Assembly (NCBI RefSeq): GCF_002252525.1
Contig: NZ_NNRM01000003.1
Location: forward strand, 108,493-172,492
Length of the DNA stretch: 64,000 bases
Direction: 5' to 3'
DNA from: Brucella pseudogrignonensis
GTDB taxonomy: Bacteria; Pseudomonadota; Alphaproteobacteria; Rhizobiales; Rhizobiaceae
Shown here piece after piece: positions 30,697 to 39,776 of the stretch. Positions within the stretch are counted from its first letter, which is position 1; each line of letters opens with the position of its first letter. Below the pieces are notes generated by a model. It was not told where the DNA came from and did no database searches. It saw only the letters and a program-made list of their open reading frames with translations. Both the position numbers and the translations under genes were made by a program.

Positions 30697-31086
30697 ATGT
30701 CTCAGTTTTTCACGCAAGTGAGTGAGAAAGCCGCAGAACTTGCAGGGCACTATGCTGCGTTTATTCTGGCAACACTGTTCATTGTCGTTTGGGGTATCAG
30801 CGGGCCATTTTTCGATTTTTCTGACACCTGGCAGCTGGTGATAAACACATCGACCACGATCATCACTTTTCTGATGGTGTTTCTTATCCAAAATTCGCAG
30901 GACCGAGAAGCCAGCGCCACCCAGGCAAAGCTCGATGAAATCCTAAACCTCGTTTCCAAAACACGAAGCGAGACGATTGGTGCAGAACATCTCCCACTCG
31001 ATAAGCTCAAGTTGATCTTAAAGCATCTCGAACAGGAAGGCGAAAAACGCGCAACCGCCGCCGCCGTGCAGGAAGAGAATGAATGA
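30697..31086 (+). CDS. Low-affinity iron permease family protein (Fet4-like short form)
   Basis: 129 residues from the ATG with GGGAGG five bases before it. Two hydrophobic spans (YAAFILATLFIVVWGISGPF and LVINTSTTIITFLMVFLIQ) and the following NSQDREASATQAKLDEIL match PF04120, which in bacteria is a two-span protein of uncertain transport role. The rest is a charged helical tail with KLILKHLEQEGEKRA. Iron transport should be taken only as a family label. Confidence 0.8.
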   Translation: MSQFFTQVSEKAAELAGHYAAFILATLFIVVWGISGPFFDFSDTWQLVINTSTTIITFLMVFLIQNSQDREASATQAKLDEILNLVSKTRSETIGAEHLPLDKLKLILKHLEQEGEKRATAAAVQEENE

Positions 31087-31170
31087 AACGACGCAGCCGC
31101 CTTTTCCTGAAACAACTCGTGCCTATATCCAAAGTGTGGACGAATTAATTAAAAACAGAAAGGACGTCTT

Positions 31171-31707
31171 ATGGCCATCACAAGAAAGGAAGAAGCCCGC
31201 GCCCTCAATGCTGAAGAGAAGGAACTGGTCGAGAAATCTCATCACCCTCACCTTCAGGACGTACCAGACTCCGAGCTATCACAATTGGCAAAGCTACTGC
31301 GCGACCGTCGCAGCAAAGCGCGCGATCAGGCCCACCAGCGGCGTCGCGAAATGCGCGGAAAAACTGCCGCAAGAGGCGCTTCTGCATCCAAGGCTGATGA
31401 AGGTTCGCATTTGAAGGTGTCTGTGCTGGCAATGGCAATGCGCCGCATCAATGCAGAAGTCGATCGCCGCCGCAGCATGTCAGCCAGCAACGAACTTATA
31501 GCAAATGCGCAAAAAGCATTGGCAACAAAGAAAGCCAATGAAAAACCGGATAAGATATTCAACACGCGTCATGCGCGCCATGGGATGCGCAACATACCGA
31601 ATGAAAAAACCGATAGCTTGATACGACCTATGGAGCGTGGCCGTCTGAAAAAGGCTGCAAGCGTCGCTCAGGCTAAGCGCGATTCCAGACAGGAAGCCGC
31701 CAGCTGA
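31171..31707 (+). CDS. Basic conserved-type protein of unknown function
   Basis: 178 residues, very rich in Arg, Lys and Ala and predicted helical (MAITRKEEARALNAEEKELV, then LRDRRSKARDQAHQRRREMR). No domain recognised; no leader or membrane segment. The C-terminal part has NTRHARHGMRNIPNEKTDSL. AAAGGA precedes the ATG. Charge and length would fit nucleic-acid binding, but nothing specific shows it. It lies 84 bases after the iron-permease-like gene and is followed by a perfect hairpin. Confidence 0.72.
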   Translation: MAITRKEEARALNAEEKELVEKSHHPHLQDVPDSELSQLAKLLRDRRSKARDQAHQRRREMRGKTAARGASASKADEGSHLKVSVLAMAMRRINAEVDRRRSMSASNELIANAQKALATKKANEKPDKIFNTRHARHGMRNIPNEKTDSLIRPMERGRLKKAASVAQAKRDSRQEAAS

Positions 31708-31723
31708 TCCAGTTCTTATCCAT

Positions 31724-31754
31724 GCCTCTCTCGATCAAATTTACCGAGAGAGGC
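31724..31754. terminator. Hairpin between convergent genes, probable terminator
   Basis: GCCTCTCTCG and CGAGAGAGGC form a perfect ten-base stem with an 11-base loop between the 178-residue protein gene and the aldo/keto reductase. No clean T-run follows in either direction (minus side reads ATGG, plus side AATTAAAAC), so strength is uncertain. Confidence 0.55.
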
Positions 31755-31794
31755 AATTAAAACAATATATTGAAGTCTTTTCTTGTAAAATTAC

Positions 31795-32640
31795 CTACAG
31801 CATTTCCAATGCCGTTTTCCGGGTTGGCGGCGCGAAAGTCCGATCCAGCAAAGTCAGCTGTTCTTCCGTTAACCTGATATCTGCAGCATTTCGATTTTCG
31901 CGAACATGACTGAGCTTCGATGTTTTTGGAATAGCAATGACATTGCCATTTCGCATCGTCCATGCAAGCGCGGTTGCAGCAGGCGATACGCCAATTTCAT
32001 CCGCAATTTCATGGAGAACGCTGTTGCCCAAAAGCCTCCCCTGTTCGATTGGAGAATAGGCCATCACTGGCACTTCGCGAGCGGCACACCATGGCAACAA
32101 ATCGAATTCTGGTCCGCGCCGGATAAGATTATACAAAATCTGATTGCTCGCAACCGCCTTGCCGCCAGCAATATTGGTCAGCTCCTGCATGTCATCCGTG
32201 TCGAAATTGCTGACACCCCATGCGCCGATTTTGCCGGCCCGCTTTAGCTCTTCAAATGCAGACAAGGTTTCTTCCAATGGATAGCGACCACGCCAATGCA
32301 ACAGGTAAAGATCGATCTTTTCTGTGCCAAGGCGCTTAAGGCTGCGCTCACAGGATTCAATCGTTCCCTGAGCAGATGCATTATAGGGAAGCACTTTGCT
32401 GACGAGAAATACATCATCGCGACGGCCTCCGATCGCCTCGCCGACGACCTCTTCCGCTCCACCGTCTGCGTACATTTCTGCGGTGTCGATCAGGGTCATG
32501 CCAAGTTCTATACCGCATTGCAGCGCCTCAACTTCAAGTCGCCGCTGCCGCGCATCCTCACCCATATACCATGTGCCCTGCCCAAGCGCTGGCACATGGG
32601 TGCCCGACGCCAGTTTCACTTGCGGAATTTGTCCGGTCAT
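31795..32640 (-). CDS. Aldo/keto reductase
   Basis: 281 residues from the ATG with GAGG six bases upstream (a start four codons earlier is possible). NADPH-dependent TIM-barrel oxidoreductase of the YeaE/DkgA-like group. The catalytic tetrad is visible: Asp and Tyr in [11 protein letters not shown], Lys in [10 protein letters not shown], and His in [10 protein letters not shown]. The C-terminal [20 protein letters not shown] forms the cofactor-phosphate site. The natural substrate is unknown. It stands alone, 51 bases after murI in the same direction. Confidence 0.92.
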   Translation of the reverse strand: MTGQIPQVKLASGTHVPALGQGTWYMGEDARQRRLEVEALQCGIELGMTLIDTAEMYADGGAEEVVGEAIGGRRDDVFLVSKVLPYNASAQGTIESCERSLKRLGTEKIDLYLLHWRGRYPLEETLSAFEELKRAGKIGAWGVSNFDTDDMQELTNIAGGKAVASNQILYNLIRRGPEFDLLPWCAAREVPVMAYSPIEQGRLLGNSVLHEIADEIGVSPAATALAWTMRNGNVIAIPKTSKLSHVRENRNAADIRLTEEQLTLLDRTFAPPTRKTALEML

Positions 32641-32703
32641 GGTTCGCCTCATGATGCTTTCAGTAAGCGCATAAAATCGCGACTACGAAAAACATAGGCT
32701 AGA

Positions 32704-33540
32704 TCAGGCGAACTGCAAGCCAAAGCCTTGCATCAGGCGGCGAATGGCATAATCCGGCTTCTGCGATGTAAACACCGCCAGATCATCGTGATGGTGCAAT
32801 TCCTCATCAATCTGTCTTGGCTGCAATAGCGATACAGTACGGCGCGCAATGGCTTCTGCCGGATCAAGCCAATCCACCGGCCATGGCGCAAGCCTGCGGA
32901 AAACATTTGCGAGGAATGGGTAATGCGTGCAGGCCAACACGACGATATCCGTCCGTTCCCCATCTTTTTCGACAAAACACGGCGCGATCTGCTCAACAAC
33001 CAGCGCCTCATCGATCTTTTCACCGCGAATATGGGCTTCCGCAACGCCTGCAAGCCTGTCAGCTCCCACCAGTCGCACATGGCATTGCGTGGCGAATGAC
33101 TGGATAAGGTCGCGTGTATAGGCGCGTTTGACTGTGCCCGGCGTTGCCAGAACGGAAACAAGCCCCGACGACGTACGTTCAGCGGCAGGCTTGATCGCAG
33201 GCACCGTACCAACAAATGGCACAGCAGGATAAGCGCGGCGCAAATCATCCAGCACCAGTGTCGAGGCCGTATTGCACGCAATAACCGCGATTTCAGGATC
33301 ATACTCGGCGATGAACTTGCCAAAGAGATCAACAATTCGCGCGCGCAGTGCTTCCTCTTCCCAATCACCGTAAGGGAAACCGGCATCGTCCGCGATATAG
33401 ACAAATCGCCGGTCCGGCATCATCACCCGCAACTCGCGCAGAACGGTCAATCCGCCAATACCGCTATCGAAGACCAGAACGGGTCTTTCATCTGTCACCA
33501 GCGGTTTGGCAGAAACGTCTGCTGCGGGCGCGTGTTTCAT
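32704..33540 (-). CDS. murI: Glutamate racemase
   Basis: 278 residues. It makes D-glutamate for peptidoglycan by a two-cysteine mechanism without cofactor. The two bases are Cys89 (VIACNTAST) and Cys204 (LACTHYPFL), with [14 protein letters not shown] at 24-37 near the start. Its ATG overlaps the stop of the upstream RNA methyltransferase gene by four bases (ATGA), so translation is probably coupled. Confidence 0.96.
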   Translation of the reverse strand: MKHAPAADVSAKPLVTDERPVLVFDSGIGGLTVLRELRVMMPDRRFVYIADDAGFPYGDWEEEALRARIVDLFGKFIAEYDPEIAVIACNTASTLVLDDLRRAYPAVPFVGTVPAIKPAAERTSSGLVSVLATPGTVKRAYTRDLIQSFATQCHVRLVGADRLAGVAEAHIRGEKIDEALVVEQIAPCFVEKDGERTDIVVLACTHYPFLANVFRRLAPWPVDWLDPAEAIARRTVSLLQPRQIDEELHHHDDLAVFTSQKPDYAIRRLMQGFGLQFA

Positions 33541-34367
33541 TCAGCCTTGTCCTCTGTTGCAGGTTTGCGGGCCCGACTTTCCGGTGCGCCTGAGCCGCGC
33601 GGCTTTTTTGGTGTGAAAACATCGAGCGAAGTGATGACACCACGCAGAAGCTTAAGCTCTGCGGATGCAAAACCCGCGCGCGTCAGCACCGAGCGCAGAT
33701 TGTTGACCATGATTTCTTTCTTCGCCTCGGGGCGGAAATAACCCCGAATATCAAGCGCTTCTTCCAGATGATTGAAAAGACTCTGCAATTCCAGCTTGGG
33801 CGCTGCTTCCATTTCCGGACCACGGAAAACCGTATCAGTATCGCTCTCAAGGCCCGACTTCATCCACTCATAAGACATAAGCAGTACAGCCTGCGCGATG
33901 TTGAGCGATGCAAAGGCCGGATTAACCGGGAATGTCACCAGTTCATCTGCGAGGCCAACTTCCTCATTGCTGAGACCAAAACGCTCACGCCCAAACATGA
34001 TGCCAGTCTTTTCACCAGCGGTAAAACGACGACGCAATTCGCCATTTGCTTCGACAGGGCTGCGCACCTGTTTAAAACCATCGCGCTCGCGTGCTGTGGT
34101 GGCATAAACGAAATTGAGGTCAGCAAGCGCTGATGGAAGATCGTCATAAACAACGGCATTGTCGATGATGTGATCGGCCTTGCTTGCGGCTGCGCGTGCC
34201 TTTTCACTCGGAAATTCTTCGCGCGGCTCAACCAGACGCAATTCGGCAAGACCAAAATTCGCCATAGCGCGCGCCACCATGCCGATATTCTCCGGCAATT
34301 GCGGGTTCACCAGAATGATCGCCGGTCCCTCGGTGATCAAAGGGCGCTGTTTGTCTGTTCCTGCCAT
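33537..34367 (-). CDS. tRNA/rRNA methyltransferase, SpoU/TrmJ group
   Basis: 276 residues from the ATG of [14 protein letters not shown]-fold 2'-O-methyltransferase; the knot motifs are [35 protein letters not shown] and [20 protein letters not shown]. TrmJ methylates position 32 of some tRNAs; TrmJ is the nearest named family, but target assignment is by similarity. A Pro/Lys/Arg-rich C-terminal tail extends past the fold. The open frame continues far upstream through the next gene but shows no homology there, so I do not extend it. It overlaps murI by four bases. Confidence 0.9.
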   Translation of the reverse strand: MAGTDKQRPLITEGPAIILVNPQLPENIGMVARAMANFGLAELRLVEPREEFPSEKARAAASKADHIIDNAVVYDDLPSALADLNFVYATTARERDGFKQVRSPVEANGELRRRFTAGEKTGIMFGRERFGLSNEEVGLADELVTFPVNPAFASLNIAQAVLLMSYEWMKSGLESDTDTVFRGPEMEAAPKLELQSLFNHLEEALDIRGYFRPEAKKEIMVNNLRSVLTRAGFASAELKLLRGVITSLDVFTPKKPRGSGAPESRARKPATEDKAE

Positions 34368-34547
34368 GGTAATTTCCGTCACTACTTTATAAACACGGCG
34401 CTTCCCTGACATAATTGACGAAAAATCGCAAAGATTCCCCTTACATTCCATATCGAAAATCGCGTGTAGTAGCGGAATAACACCAGTCTTCTTCCCATCC
34501 ATGTCAGACTGTCGGCACCGACATTGACGTTTACAGGGAGGAAAATC

Positions 34548-35132
34548 ATGTCCGGCAAAAAGATTCTCATGATTTGCGGCGATTTCTGCGAAGATTACGA
34601 AACAATGGTTCCGTTTCAGACGCTGCTCGCTGTGGGCCACAAAGTCCATGCCGTCTGCCCCGGGAAAAAGGCAGGCGATGCCATTGCCACCGCTATCCAC
34701 GACTTTGAAGGCCATCAAACCTACACCGAAAAGCCAGGCCATAATTTCACGCTCAACGCTACTTTCGCGGACGTCAAAGCCGACAGCTATGACGCACTCG
34801 TCATTCCCGGTGGTCGTGGCCCTGAGTATCTGCGCCTTGATGAAAAGGTCATCGCCATCGTCAGACACTTCTTTGAAGCTGGCAAACCCGTTGCAGCCGT
34901 CTGCCACGGCGCACAGTTGCTCGCGGCTGCACGCGTTCTGGAAGGTCGCACCTGCTCGGCATATCCCGCCTGCCGCCCTGAGGTAGAGCTGGCTGGCGGC
35001 ACTTATGCTGATATTCCGGTGGATCAGGCAGTCACTGATGGCAATCTGGTAACAGCGCCCGCATGGCCGGCCCATCCGGAATGGTTGTCACAATTCCTCG
35101 CCGTTCTCGGCACCAAAATCACACACGCCTGA
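34548..35132 (+). CDS. DJ-1/PfpI family protein
   Basis: 194 residues with GGGAGG before the ATG. The fold starts [20 protein letters not shown], and the nucleophile elbow is Cys119 followed by His120 in [10 protein letters not shown], with [13 protein letters not shown] before it. PfpI-type proteins act as stress chaperone/glyoxalase-type enzymes or proteases; which activity applies cannot be told. It is divergent from the trmJ-like gene across 180 bases, and precedes the ribbon-helix-helix gene by 85 bases. Confidence 0.9.
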   Translation: MSGKKILMICGDFCEDYETMVPFQTLLAVGHKVHAVCPGKKAGDAIATAIHDFEGHQTYTEKPGHNFTLNATFADVKADSYDALVIPGGRGPEYLRLDEKVIAIVRHFFEAGKPVAAVCHGAQLLAAARVLEGRTCSAYPACRPEVELAGGTYADIPVDQAVTDGNLVTAPAWPAHPEWLSQFLAVLGTKITHA

Positions 35133-35217
35133 TTGTAAGCTGCCTGCAATGCTAAGCTGGTTGCAGGCAGCTCCAAACTGCGCGACATTGGGACGGGAGA
35201 TATTTCGGGAGGAACAT

Positions 35218-35610
35218 ATGTGCAGATTGTTCATTGGGGCGGATACCGAACTCTGGCAAAGCGTCACGCGCTCACTGCGCATTGATGGCGTCGTAACCAG
35301 TGTGCGGCTCGAAAATTTCTTCTGGTGGACGCTGGAAGATATAGCCACGCATGACGATCTGACCGTCAATCGCCTTCTCGGTCGCCTCTATGAGGAATCC
35401 CGCACGGAAGGCCACGACCTCGATAATTTCGCATCGTTTCTGCGCGTTTGCTGCGGGCGCTATCTGGTACTACAGGTCAATGGTTTGATACCTACAGAAA
35501 AATCGACTGCGATCTCGACGCTGGATGCAGATGCCATTCTGCTGCGTGAGCAGGAAACTTATCGTGATCAGCGCTCAGAATGGCGAAAATCCACCCATCA
35601 CGCCGCCTGA
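35218..35610 (+). CDS. Ribbon-helix-helix domain protein
   Basis: 130 residues from the ATG with GGGAGG six bases upstream. LWQSVTRSLRIDGVVTSVRL and ENFFWWTLEDIATHDDLTVN match the RHH_4 family (PF13467), a ribbon-helix-helix domain found mostly in alphaproteobacteria and presumed DNA-binding. The helical part ends ASFLRVCCGRYLVLQ. A conserved opening MCRLFIGAD resembles the common form in relatives. Targets unknown. Confidence 0.82.
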   Translation: MCRLFIGADTELWQSVTRSLRIDGVVTSVRLENFFWWTLEDIATHDDLTVNRLLGRLYEESRTEGHDLDNFASFLRVCCGRYLVLQVNGLIPTEKSTAISTLDADAILLREQETYRDQRSEWRKSTHHAA

Positions 35611-35648
35611 AAATGTGCCTATAGGCCAAAGAATAAGCCTCTTACGCT

Positions 35649-35676
35649 TTGCCTTCGCGTTTACCGATGCTATACG
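35649..35676 (+). promoter_or_regulatory. Candidate sigma-70-type promoter for icd
   Basis: TTGCCT and TATACG with a 16-base spacer, 32 bases upstream of the icd ATG. The match is partial and by eye. Confidence 0.4.
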
Positions 35677-35707
35677 AGCGCGACGCATTAAATGAGAGGC
35701 ATTATCA

Positions 35708-36922
35708 ATGGCAAAAATCAAGGTTGCAAACCCGGTCGTTGAACTCGACGGCGATGAGATGACCCGCATCATCTGGCAGTTCATCAAGGACAAGCTGATC
35801 CATCCATACCTCGACATCGATCTGAAATATTACGATCTGTCGGTCGAGCACCGTGATGCTACCAATGACCAGGTTACCATTGATGCTGCAAACGCCATCA
35901 AGGAACACGGCGTTGGCGTCAAGTGCGCAACCATCACGCCGGACGAAGCCCGTGTTGAAGAATTCAAGCTCAAGAAGATGTGGAAGTCGCCTAACGGCAC
36001 CATCCGTAACATCCTCGGCGGCGTTATCTTCCGCGAGCCAATCATCTGCAAGAATGTTCCTCGCCTGGTTCCAGGCTGGACCCAGCCAATCATCGTTGGC
36101 CGTCACGCTTTTGGTGACCAGTACCGCGCGACCGATTTCAAGTTCCCTGGCAAGGGCACGCTGTCGATCAAGTTCGTCGGTGAAGACGGCGAAACCATCG
36201 AGCACGAAGTCTATCAGGCTCCGGCTGCTGGCGTGGCAATGGCCATGTACAATCTCGACGAATCGATCCGCGAATTTGCACGCGCTTCGCTGAACTACGG
36301 CCTGCAGCGCAACTATCCGGTCTATCTCTCGACCAAGAACACCATTCTGAAGGCCTATGACGGCCGCTTCAAGGACATCTTCGAAGAAGTTTATCAGGCT
36401 GAATTCGCTGAGAAGTTCAAGGAAGCAAAGATCTGGTACGAACATCGCCTGATCGACGATATGGTTGCTTCGGCCCTCAAGTGGTCGGGCGGTTATGTCT
36501 GGGCTTGTAAGAACTACGACGGCGACGTTCAGTCCGACATCGTGGCACAGGGCTTTGGCTCGCTCGGTCTGATGACCTCAGTTCTGATGACGCCAGATGG
36601 CAAGACCGTTGAAGCGGAAGCTGCACACGGCACCGTGACCCGTCACTATCGCCAGCATCAGAAGGGCGAAGAAACTTCGACCAACTCGATCGCTTCGATC
36701 TTCGCATGGACCCGCGGCCTCGCACATCGTGCAAAGCTCGACAACAATGCTGAGCTGAAGCGCTTTGCCGACACGCTGGAAAAGGTCTGCGTCGATACGG
36801 TCGAAAGCGGCTACATGACCAAAGATCTGGCGCTGCTCATCGGTCCAGATCAGCCTTGGCTCTCGACCACTGGCTTCCTCGACAAGATCGACGAAAACCT
36901 TCAGAAGGCAATGGCTGCTTAA
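35708..36922 (+). CDS. icd: NADP-dependent isocitrate dehydrogenase
   Basis: 404 residues, the dimeric type found in alphaproteobacteria and eukaryotes rather than the E. coli type. It oxidises isocitrate to 2-oxoglutarate in the TCA cycle. [40 protein letters not shown] and [14 protein letters not shown] hold substrate and metal ligands; the NADP side is seen near [36 protein letters not shown] precedes the start. Terminator follows 20 bases after the stop. Confidence 0.97.
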   Translation: MAKIKVANPVVELDGDEMTRIIWQFIKDKLIHPYLDIDLKYYDLSVEHRDATNDQVTIDAANAIKEHGVGVKCATITPDEARVEEFKLKKMWKSPNGTIRNILGGVIFREPIICKNVPRLVPGWTQPIIVGRHAFGDQYRATDFKFPGKGTLSIKFVGEDGETIEHEVYQAPAAGVAMAMYNLDESIREFARASLNYGLQRNYPVYLSTKNTILKAYDGRFKDIFEEVYQAEFAEKFKEAKIWYEHRLIDDMVASALKWSGGYVWACKNYDGDVQSDIVAQGFGSLGLMTSVLMTPDGKTVEAEAAHGTVTRHYRQHQKGEETSTNSIASIFAWTRGLAHRAKLDNNAELKRFADTLEKVCVDTVESGYMTKDLALLIGPDQPWLSTTGFLDKIDENLQKAMAA

Positions 36923-36941
36923 ACGCAAGCAAAGTCACATA

Positions 36942-36972
36942 AAAACGGCGGGATTTTCCCGCCGTTTTTTGT
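36942..36972 (+). terminator. Rho-independent terminator of icd
   Basis: AACGGCGGGA and TCCCGCCGTT form a ten-base stem with a three-base loop, followed by TTTTTTG. It lies about 20 bases after the icd stop. Confidence 0.93.
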
Positions 36973-37049
36973 TTGCACCGCACTATTTATCGCTCGTAAG
37001 CGCAAGTGCTCCCCGATAGTCTGTTGATTCAGAAACAGGGAGAACTGAT

Positions 37050-37493
37050 ATGTCGACAATTCGGGCGTTAACGCCACAAGACCGGACTGCGTGGGAGCCA
37101 TTATGGAAAGCCTATCAGGTCTTTTACGAAGTCGACATTCCCGTAGAGACAACTGACATTACATGGGGTCGCTTTCACGATGCGTCTGAGCCCATGCACG
37201 CACTGGGCGCGTTTGATGACGATGGACGCCTTGTTGGCATCGTCCATGTGATTTTTCACCGCTCCTGCTGGTTGCCAAAATGGACCTGCTATCTCCAGGA
37301 TCTCTATGTCGAAAACTCTCAGCGTGGAAAAGGCACAGGTGCCGCACTGATTGAGGCTGTGGCCGATCTTGCTCGTGAAGAAGGTGCTGGCCGCCTCTAT
37401 TGGCTTACGCATGAAAGCAATGCGAAAGCGCGTCGTCTTTATGACAGCATCGCGCAAGAGTCTGGTTTCATTCAATATCGCAAGGCGCTCTAA
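37050..37493 (+). CDS. GNAT family N-acetyltransferase
   Basis: 147 residues with GGGAGAACTGAT before the ATG. The acetyl-CoA loop is YVENSQRGKGTGAALIEAV (Q/R-x-x-G-x-G/A pattern), followed by LYWLTHESNAKARRLYDSIA, the usual final strand and helix. Substrate not predictable. Between icd and the GST gene; a tRNA-sized gap of 73 bases separates it from the latter and holds no gene. Confidence 0.9.
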   Translation: MSTIRALTPQDRTAWEPLWKAYQVFYEVDIPVETTDITWGRFHDASEPMHALGAFDDDGRLVGIVHVIFHRSCWLPKWTCYLQDLYVENSQRGKGTGAALIEAVADLAREEGAGRLYWLTHESNAKARRLYDSIAQESGFIQYRKAL

Positions 37494-37566
37494 AAAAGCC
37501 GGTTTCCCGTTTCTTTTTGCTGCAAGAAAGAGCATCCTTGCTCAGAGCTTGCAGGGAGGATCAGCA

Positions 37567-38193
37567 ATGAGCGATTTGAAGCTTTACACCAATCCCATGT
37601 CACGCGGACGCATTGCGCGCTGGATGCTCGAAGAGATCGGACAACCCTATGATGTTGAAATACTGGATTACGGCCCACCCATGAAAGGGCCAGACTATTG
37701 CGCCATCAATCCGATGGGCAAAGTGCCTGCCCTTCGTCATGGCAACGACATCGTCACGGAAGTAGCAGCCATCTGTGCCTATCTTGCGACCACCTTCCCT
37801 GAATCAGGCCTTGTCCCGCATCCGGACGAGCGCGCCGATTTCTATCGCTGGCTTTTCTTCACATCTGGCCCGGTCGAAGCCGCTCTGTCCAACCACGCGC
37901 TGGGTTATGAAGTGCCAGCCGACAAGCAGGGTATGGTCGGCTATGGCAATTACGATACGGTTGTTAATACGCTTGAAAATGCAGTGTCACGCCATCCCTA
38001 CATTACCGGATCACGCTTTAATGCAGCCGATGTCTATGTCGGCTCACATATCGGATGGGGTTTGCGCTTTGGCACCTTGCCAGCGAAGCCTGCCTTTAAG
38101 GCTTATTGGGATCGTCTGAAAGATCGCCCTGCGATGAAACGTGCCAATGACCTGGATGATGCCGCCGCAGCCGCAGCGGCTTCAAAACATTAG
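37567..38193 (+). CDS. Glutathione S-transferase family protein
   Basis: 208 residues. The thioredoxin-like domain is MSDLKLYTNPMSRGRIARWM through NPMGKVPALRHG, where the cis-Pro and the glutathione Glu-Val segment (DIVTEVAAICAYLA) stand; the all-helical C-terminal domain contains SRFNAADVYVGSHIGWGLRF, the N-capping Asp motif. It probably conjugates glutathione to electrophiles; the substrate is unknown. GGGAGGATCAGCA precedes the ATG. A dispersed repeat begins two bases after the stop. Confidence 0.92.
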   Translation: MSDLKLYTNPMSRGRIARWMLEEIGQPYDVEILDYGPPMKGPDYCAINPMGKVPALRHGNDIVTEVAAICAYLATTFPESGLVPHPDERADFYRWLFFTSGPVEAALSNHALGYEVPADKQGMVGYGNYDTVVNTLENAVSRHPYITGSRFNAADVYVGSHIGWGLRFGTLPAKPAFKAYWDRLKDRPAMKRANDLDDAAAAAAASKH

Positions 38194-38194
38194 T

Positions 38195-38270
38195 TAAAGC
38201 ATTTCCACCAAAAGGGCGAAGCGGCTTTGCGCGGGATAATGCTATAAAAACAAATAGATAGAGCGGTTTC
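38195..38270. repeat. Dispersed intergenic repeat, copy 2
   Basis: TAAAGCATTTCCACCAAAAG and GGCGAAGCGGCTTTGCGCGG match copy 1 at 10075-10110 and continue with ATAATGCTATAAAAACAAAT, then AGATAGAGCGGTTTCA, the longer form known between genes in Brucella/Ochrobactrum. It lies between the convergent GST and ArsR-family genes. Confidence 0.72.
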
Positions 38271-38297
38271 AATGATTCAGTATTAACTGGAATGGCT

Positions 38298-38972
38298 CTA
38301 AAGCTGAAAAGCTTTGGCAAAGGCCTGGGCGCTATTGGGTGAGAAGGCAATAACACGACCTTCCTCCCGACGCGCCCAACCTTTATCGATGAAGTTTTTC
38401 AGAAGCGCTGCACCGAGCGCACCGCCCAAGTGGTTGCGTCTCTCACTCCAGTCTAGACAATGACGGCACAGTGGCCGTTTGCCCTTTTGCAGCGTATCAA
38501 CATCGATGCCCATGCAAGAGAAGAATGACTTTCCTTCATCAGTAAGCAGTGGCTCGTTGGCATCATTGATCAAACCGAGCTTATACGATGCATCAAGCAT
38601 TTCCACGCCGCGCTCGCCCGCCAGATGATCATAACAAATCCGCGCCTTACGCAGCGCATGATCTTTCGGGCCAGTGCGAACACGCACGGCGCCAGTTCGC
38701 TGTGCAAGCCCCATAAGCCCTTCGAGCACCTGCGCCACATCCGTACCTGATAGCCTGAAATAACGATGCCTGCCCTGCTTCTCAGCCACCAGCAAATTGG
38801 CAGCATCAAGCTTGGAAAGATGCCCGCTGGCTGTCTGAAGTGTCACGCCTGCAGCGGCTGCAAGTTCGCTTACCGTCAAAGCACGACCGTCCATCAGCGC
38901 AGTCAGCATGTTTGCGCGCGCCGGATCACCCAAAAGTGCTGCAACAGATGCTATGATCGGTCCGTCTTTCAT
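38298..38972 (-). CDS. ArsR-family winged-helix regulator, long form
   Basis: 224 residues. The winged helix VAALLGDPARANMLTALMDG, LTVSELAAAAGVTLQTASG and HLSKLDAANLLVAEKQGRHR is classical ArsR. A second conserved module in the C-terminal part includes CMGIDVDTLQ, LCRHCLDWSERRNHLGGALG, a layout shared by many proteobacterial regulators without known metal binding. It is divergent from the NIPSNAP-monooxygenase pair by 81 bases, so these are plausible targets. Confidence 0.9.
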   Translation of the reverse strand: MKDGPIIASVAALLGDPARANMLTALMDGRALTVSELAAAAGVTLQTASGHLSKLDAANLLVAEKQGRHRYFRLSGTDVAQVLEGLMGLAQRTGAVRVRTGPKDHALRKARICYDHLAGERGVEMLDASYKLGLINDANEPLLTDEGKSFFSCMGIDVDTLQKGKRPLCRHCLDWSERRNHLGGALGAALLKNFIDKGWARREEGRVIAFSPNSAQAFAKAFQL

Positions 38973-39053
38973 ACTTCGATGATAACCGAAGCATGGATGA
39001 AGTTCAATGCGCTAAAACGTCTCCAGCAAATCAGCCAATTTCAGGAGATAAGA

Positions 39054-39383
39054 ATGATTACCTGCTTCATCCGCTATCAAATTGACCCGTTCAAAGCCGA
39101 TGCTTTCGCGGAATATGCACGCAACTGGGGACAGGCAAGCCCGCGTTGTGGCGCGAGGCTGATTGGTTATTTCGGCCCGCATGAGGGCTCCACCACAACC
39201 GCTTATGGCGTTTATTCAGTCGAAGACCTTGCTGCTTATGAACAGTTTCGCGCACGTCTGGCCGCCGACCCAATCGGCCGGGCAAACTATGAATTCGCGA
39301 AGCGCGAGCAATTCATCCGGTCTGAAGAACGCATATTTCTTAAGCTTCAATCAGCTCCACATGCGGAGTTTATCAAGTCATGA
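39054..39383 (+). CDS. NIPSNAP family protein
   Basis: 109 residues from the ATG with AGGAG seven bases upstream. MITCFIRYQIDPFKADAFAE and GARLIGYFGPHEGSTTTAYG show the dimeric alpha-beta barrel typical of NIPSNAP proteins; IKSFVxxx-like end sequence is absent. Function unknown in bacteria. Its stop overlaps the next ATG by four bases (ATGA), so the two proteins are probably made together. Confidence 0.87.
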   Translation: MITCFIRYQIDPFKADAFAEYARNWGQASPRCGARLIGYFGPHEGSTTTAYGVYSVEDLAAYEQFRARLAADPIGRANYEFAKREQFIRSEERIFLKLQSAPHAEFIKS

Positions 39384-39730
39384 TCGCTGTCATCTTTGAA
39401 GTCTGGCCAGCAGATGATGAAAGGCGCGAGCAGTATCTCGATATTGCTGCAAGCCTGCGCGCCGATCTGGCAAAAATTGACGGCTTCATATCCATTGAAC
39501 GCTTTCAAAGCTTGGTTGAGCCAGAAAAGCTGCTGTCTCTCTCCTTCTGGCGTGACGAAGAGGCCGTAAAGCAGTGGCGCAATCTGCCAACACATCGGAT
39601 CGCACAGACGAAAGGGCGCGGCGGTGTGTTTGAAAACGACCGTCTACGTGTTGCGAATGTCGCTCGCGATTACGGGCTCGATCAACGCGAAGAAGCTCCT
39701 GACGATAGCCGCAAGATTCACGCAGCATAA
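39380..39730 (+). CDS. Antibiotic biosynthesis monooxygenase family protein
   Basis: 116 residues. The dimeric ferredoxin-like fold (MIAVIFEVWPADDERREQYL, IDGFISIERFQSLVEPEKLL, SLSFWRDEEAVKQWRNLPTH) is the ABM domain. Members include quinone and heme oxygenases; this one lacks obvious heme motifs, so catalysis is uncertain. It overlaps the NIPSNAP gene by four bases and ends at a bidirectional terminator shared with alaS. Confidence 0.88.
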   Translation: MIAVIFEVWPADDERREQYLDIAASLRADLAKIDGFISIERFQSLVEPEKLLSLSFWRDEEAVKQWRNLPTHRIAQTKGRGGVFENDRLRVANVARDYGLDQREEAPDDSRKIHAA

Positions 39731-39762
39731 AAAAGGCCGGGAAAATCCCGGCCTTTTCATTC
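39729..39762. terminator. Bidirectional terminator between ABM gene and alaS
   Basis: AAAAGGCCGGGA and TCCCGGCCTTTT form a 12-base stem with a three-base loop, with A and T runs on both sides. It serves the plus-strand monooxygenase gene and the minus-strand alaS. Confidence 0.92.
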
Positions 39763-39776
39763 TTATAAGAAATTTA

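Noticed and set aside
34368-35075. Upstream extension of the trmJ-like frame to 512 codons
   Set aside because: The extra part overlaps the DJ-1/PfpI gene on the other strand and is not conserved; the Met at 34367 begins the SPOUT domain.
37494-37566. A tRNA-sized gap between the GNAT and GST genes
   Set aside because: No cloverleaf arms or CCA-adjacent TTCGA-type loop found.
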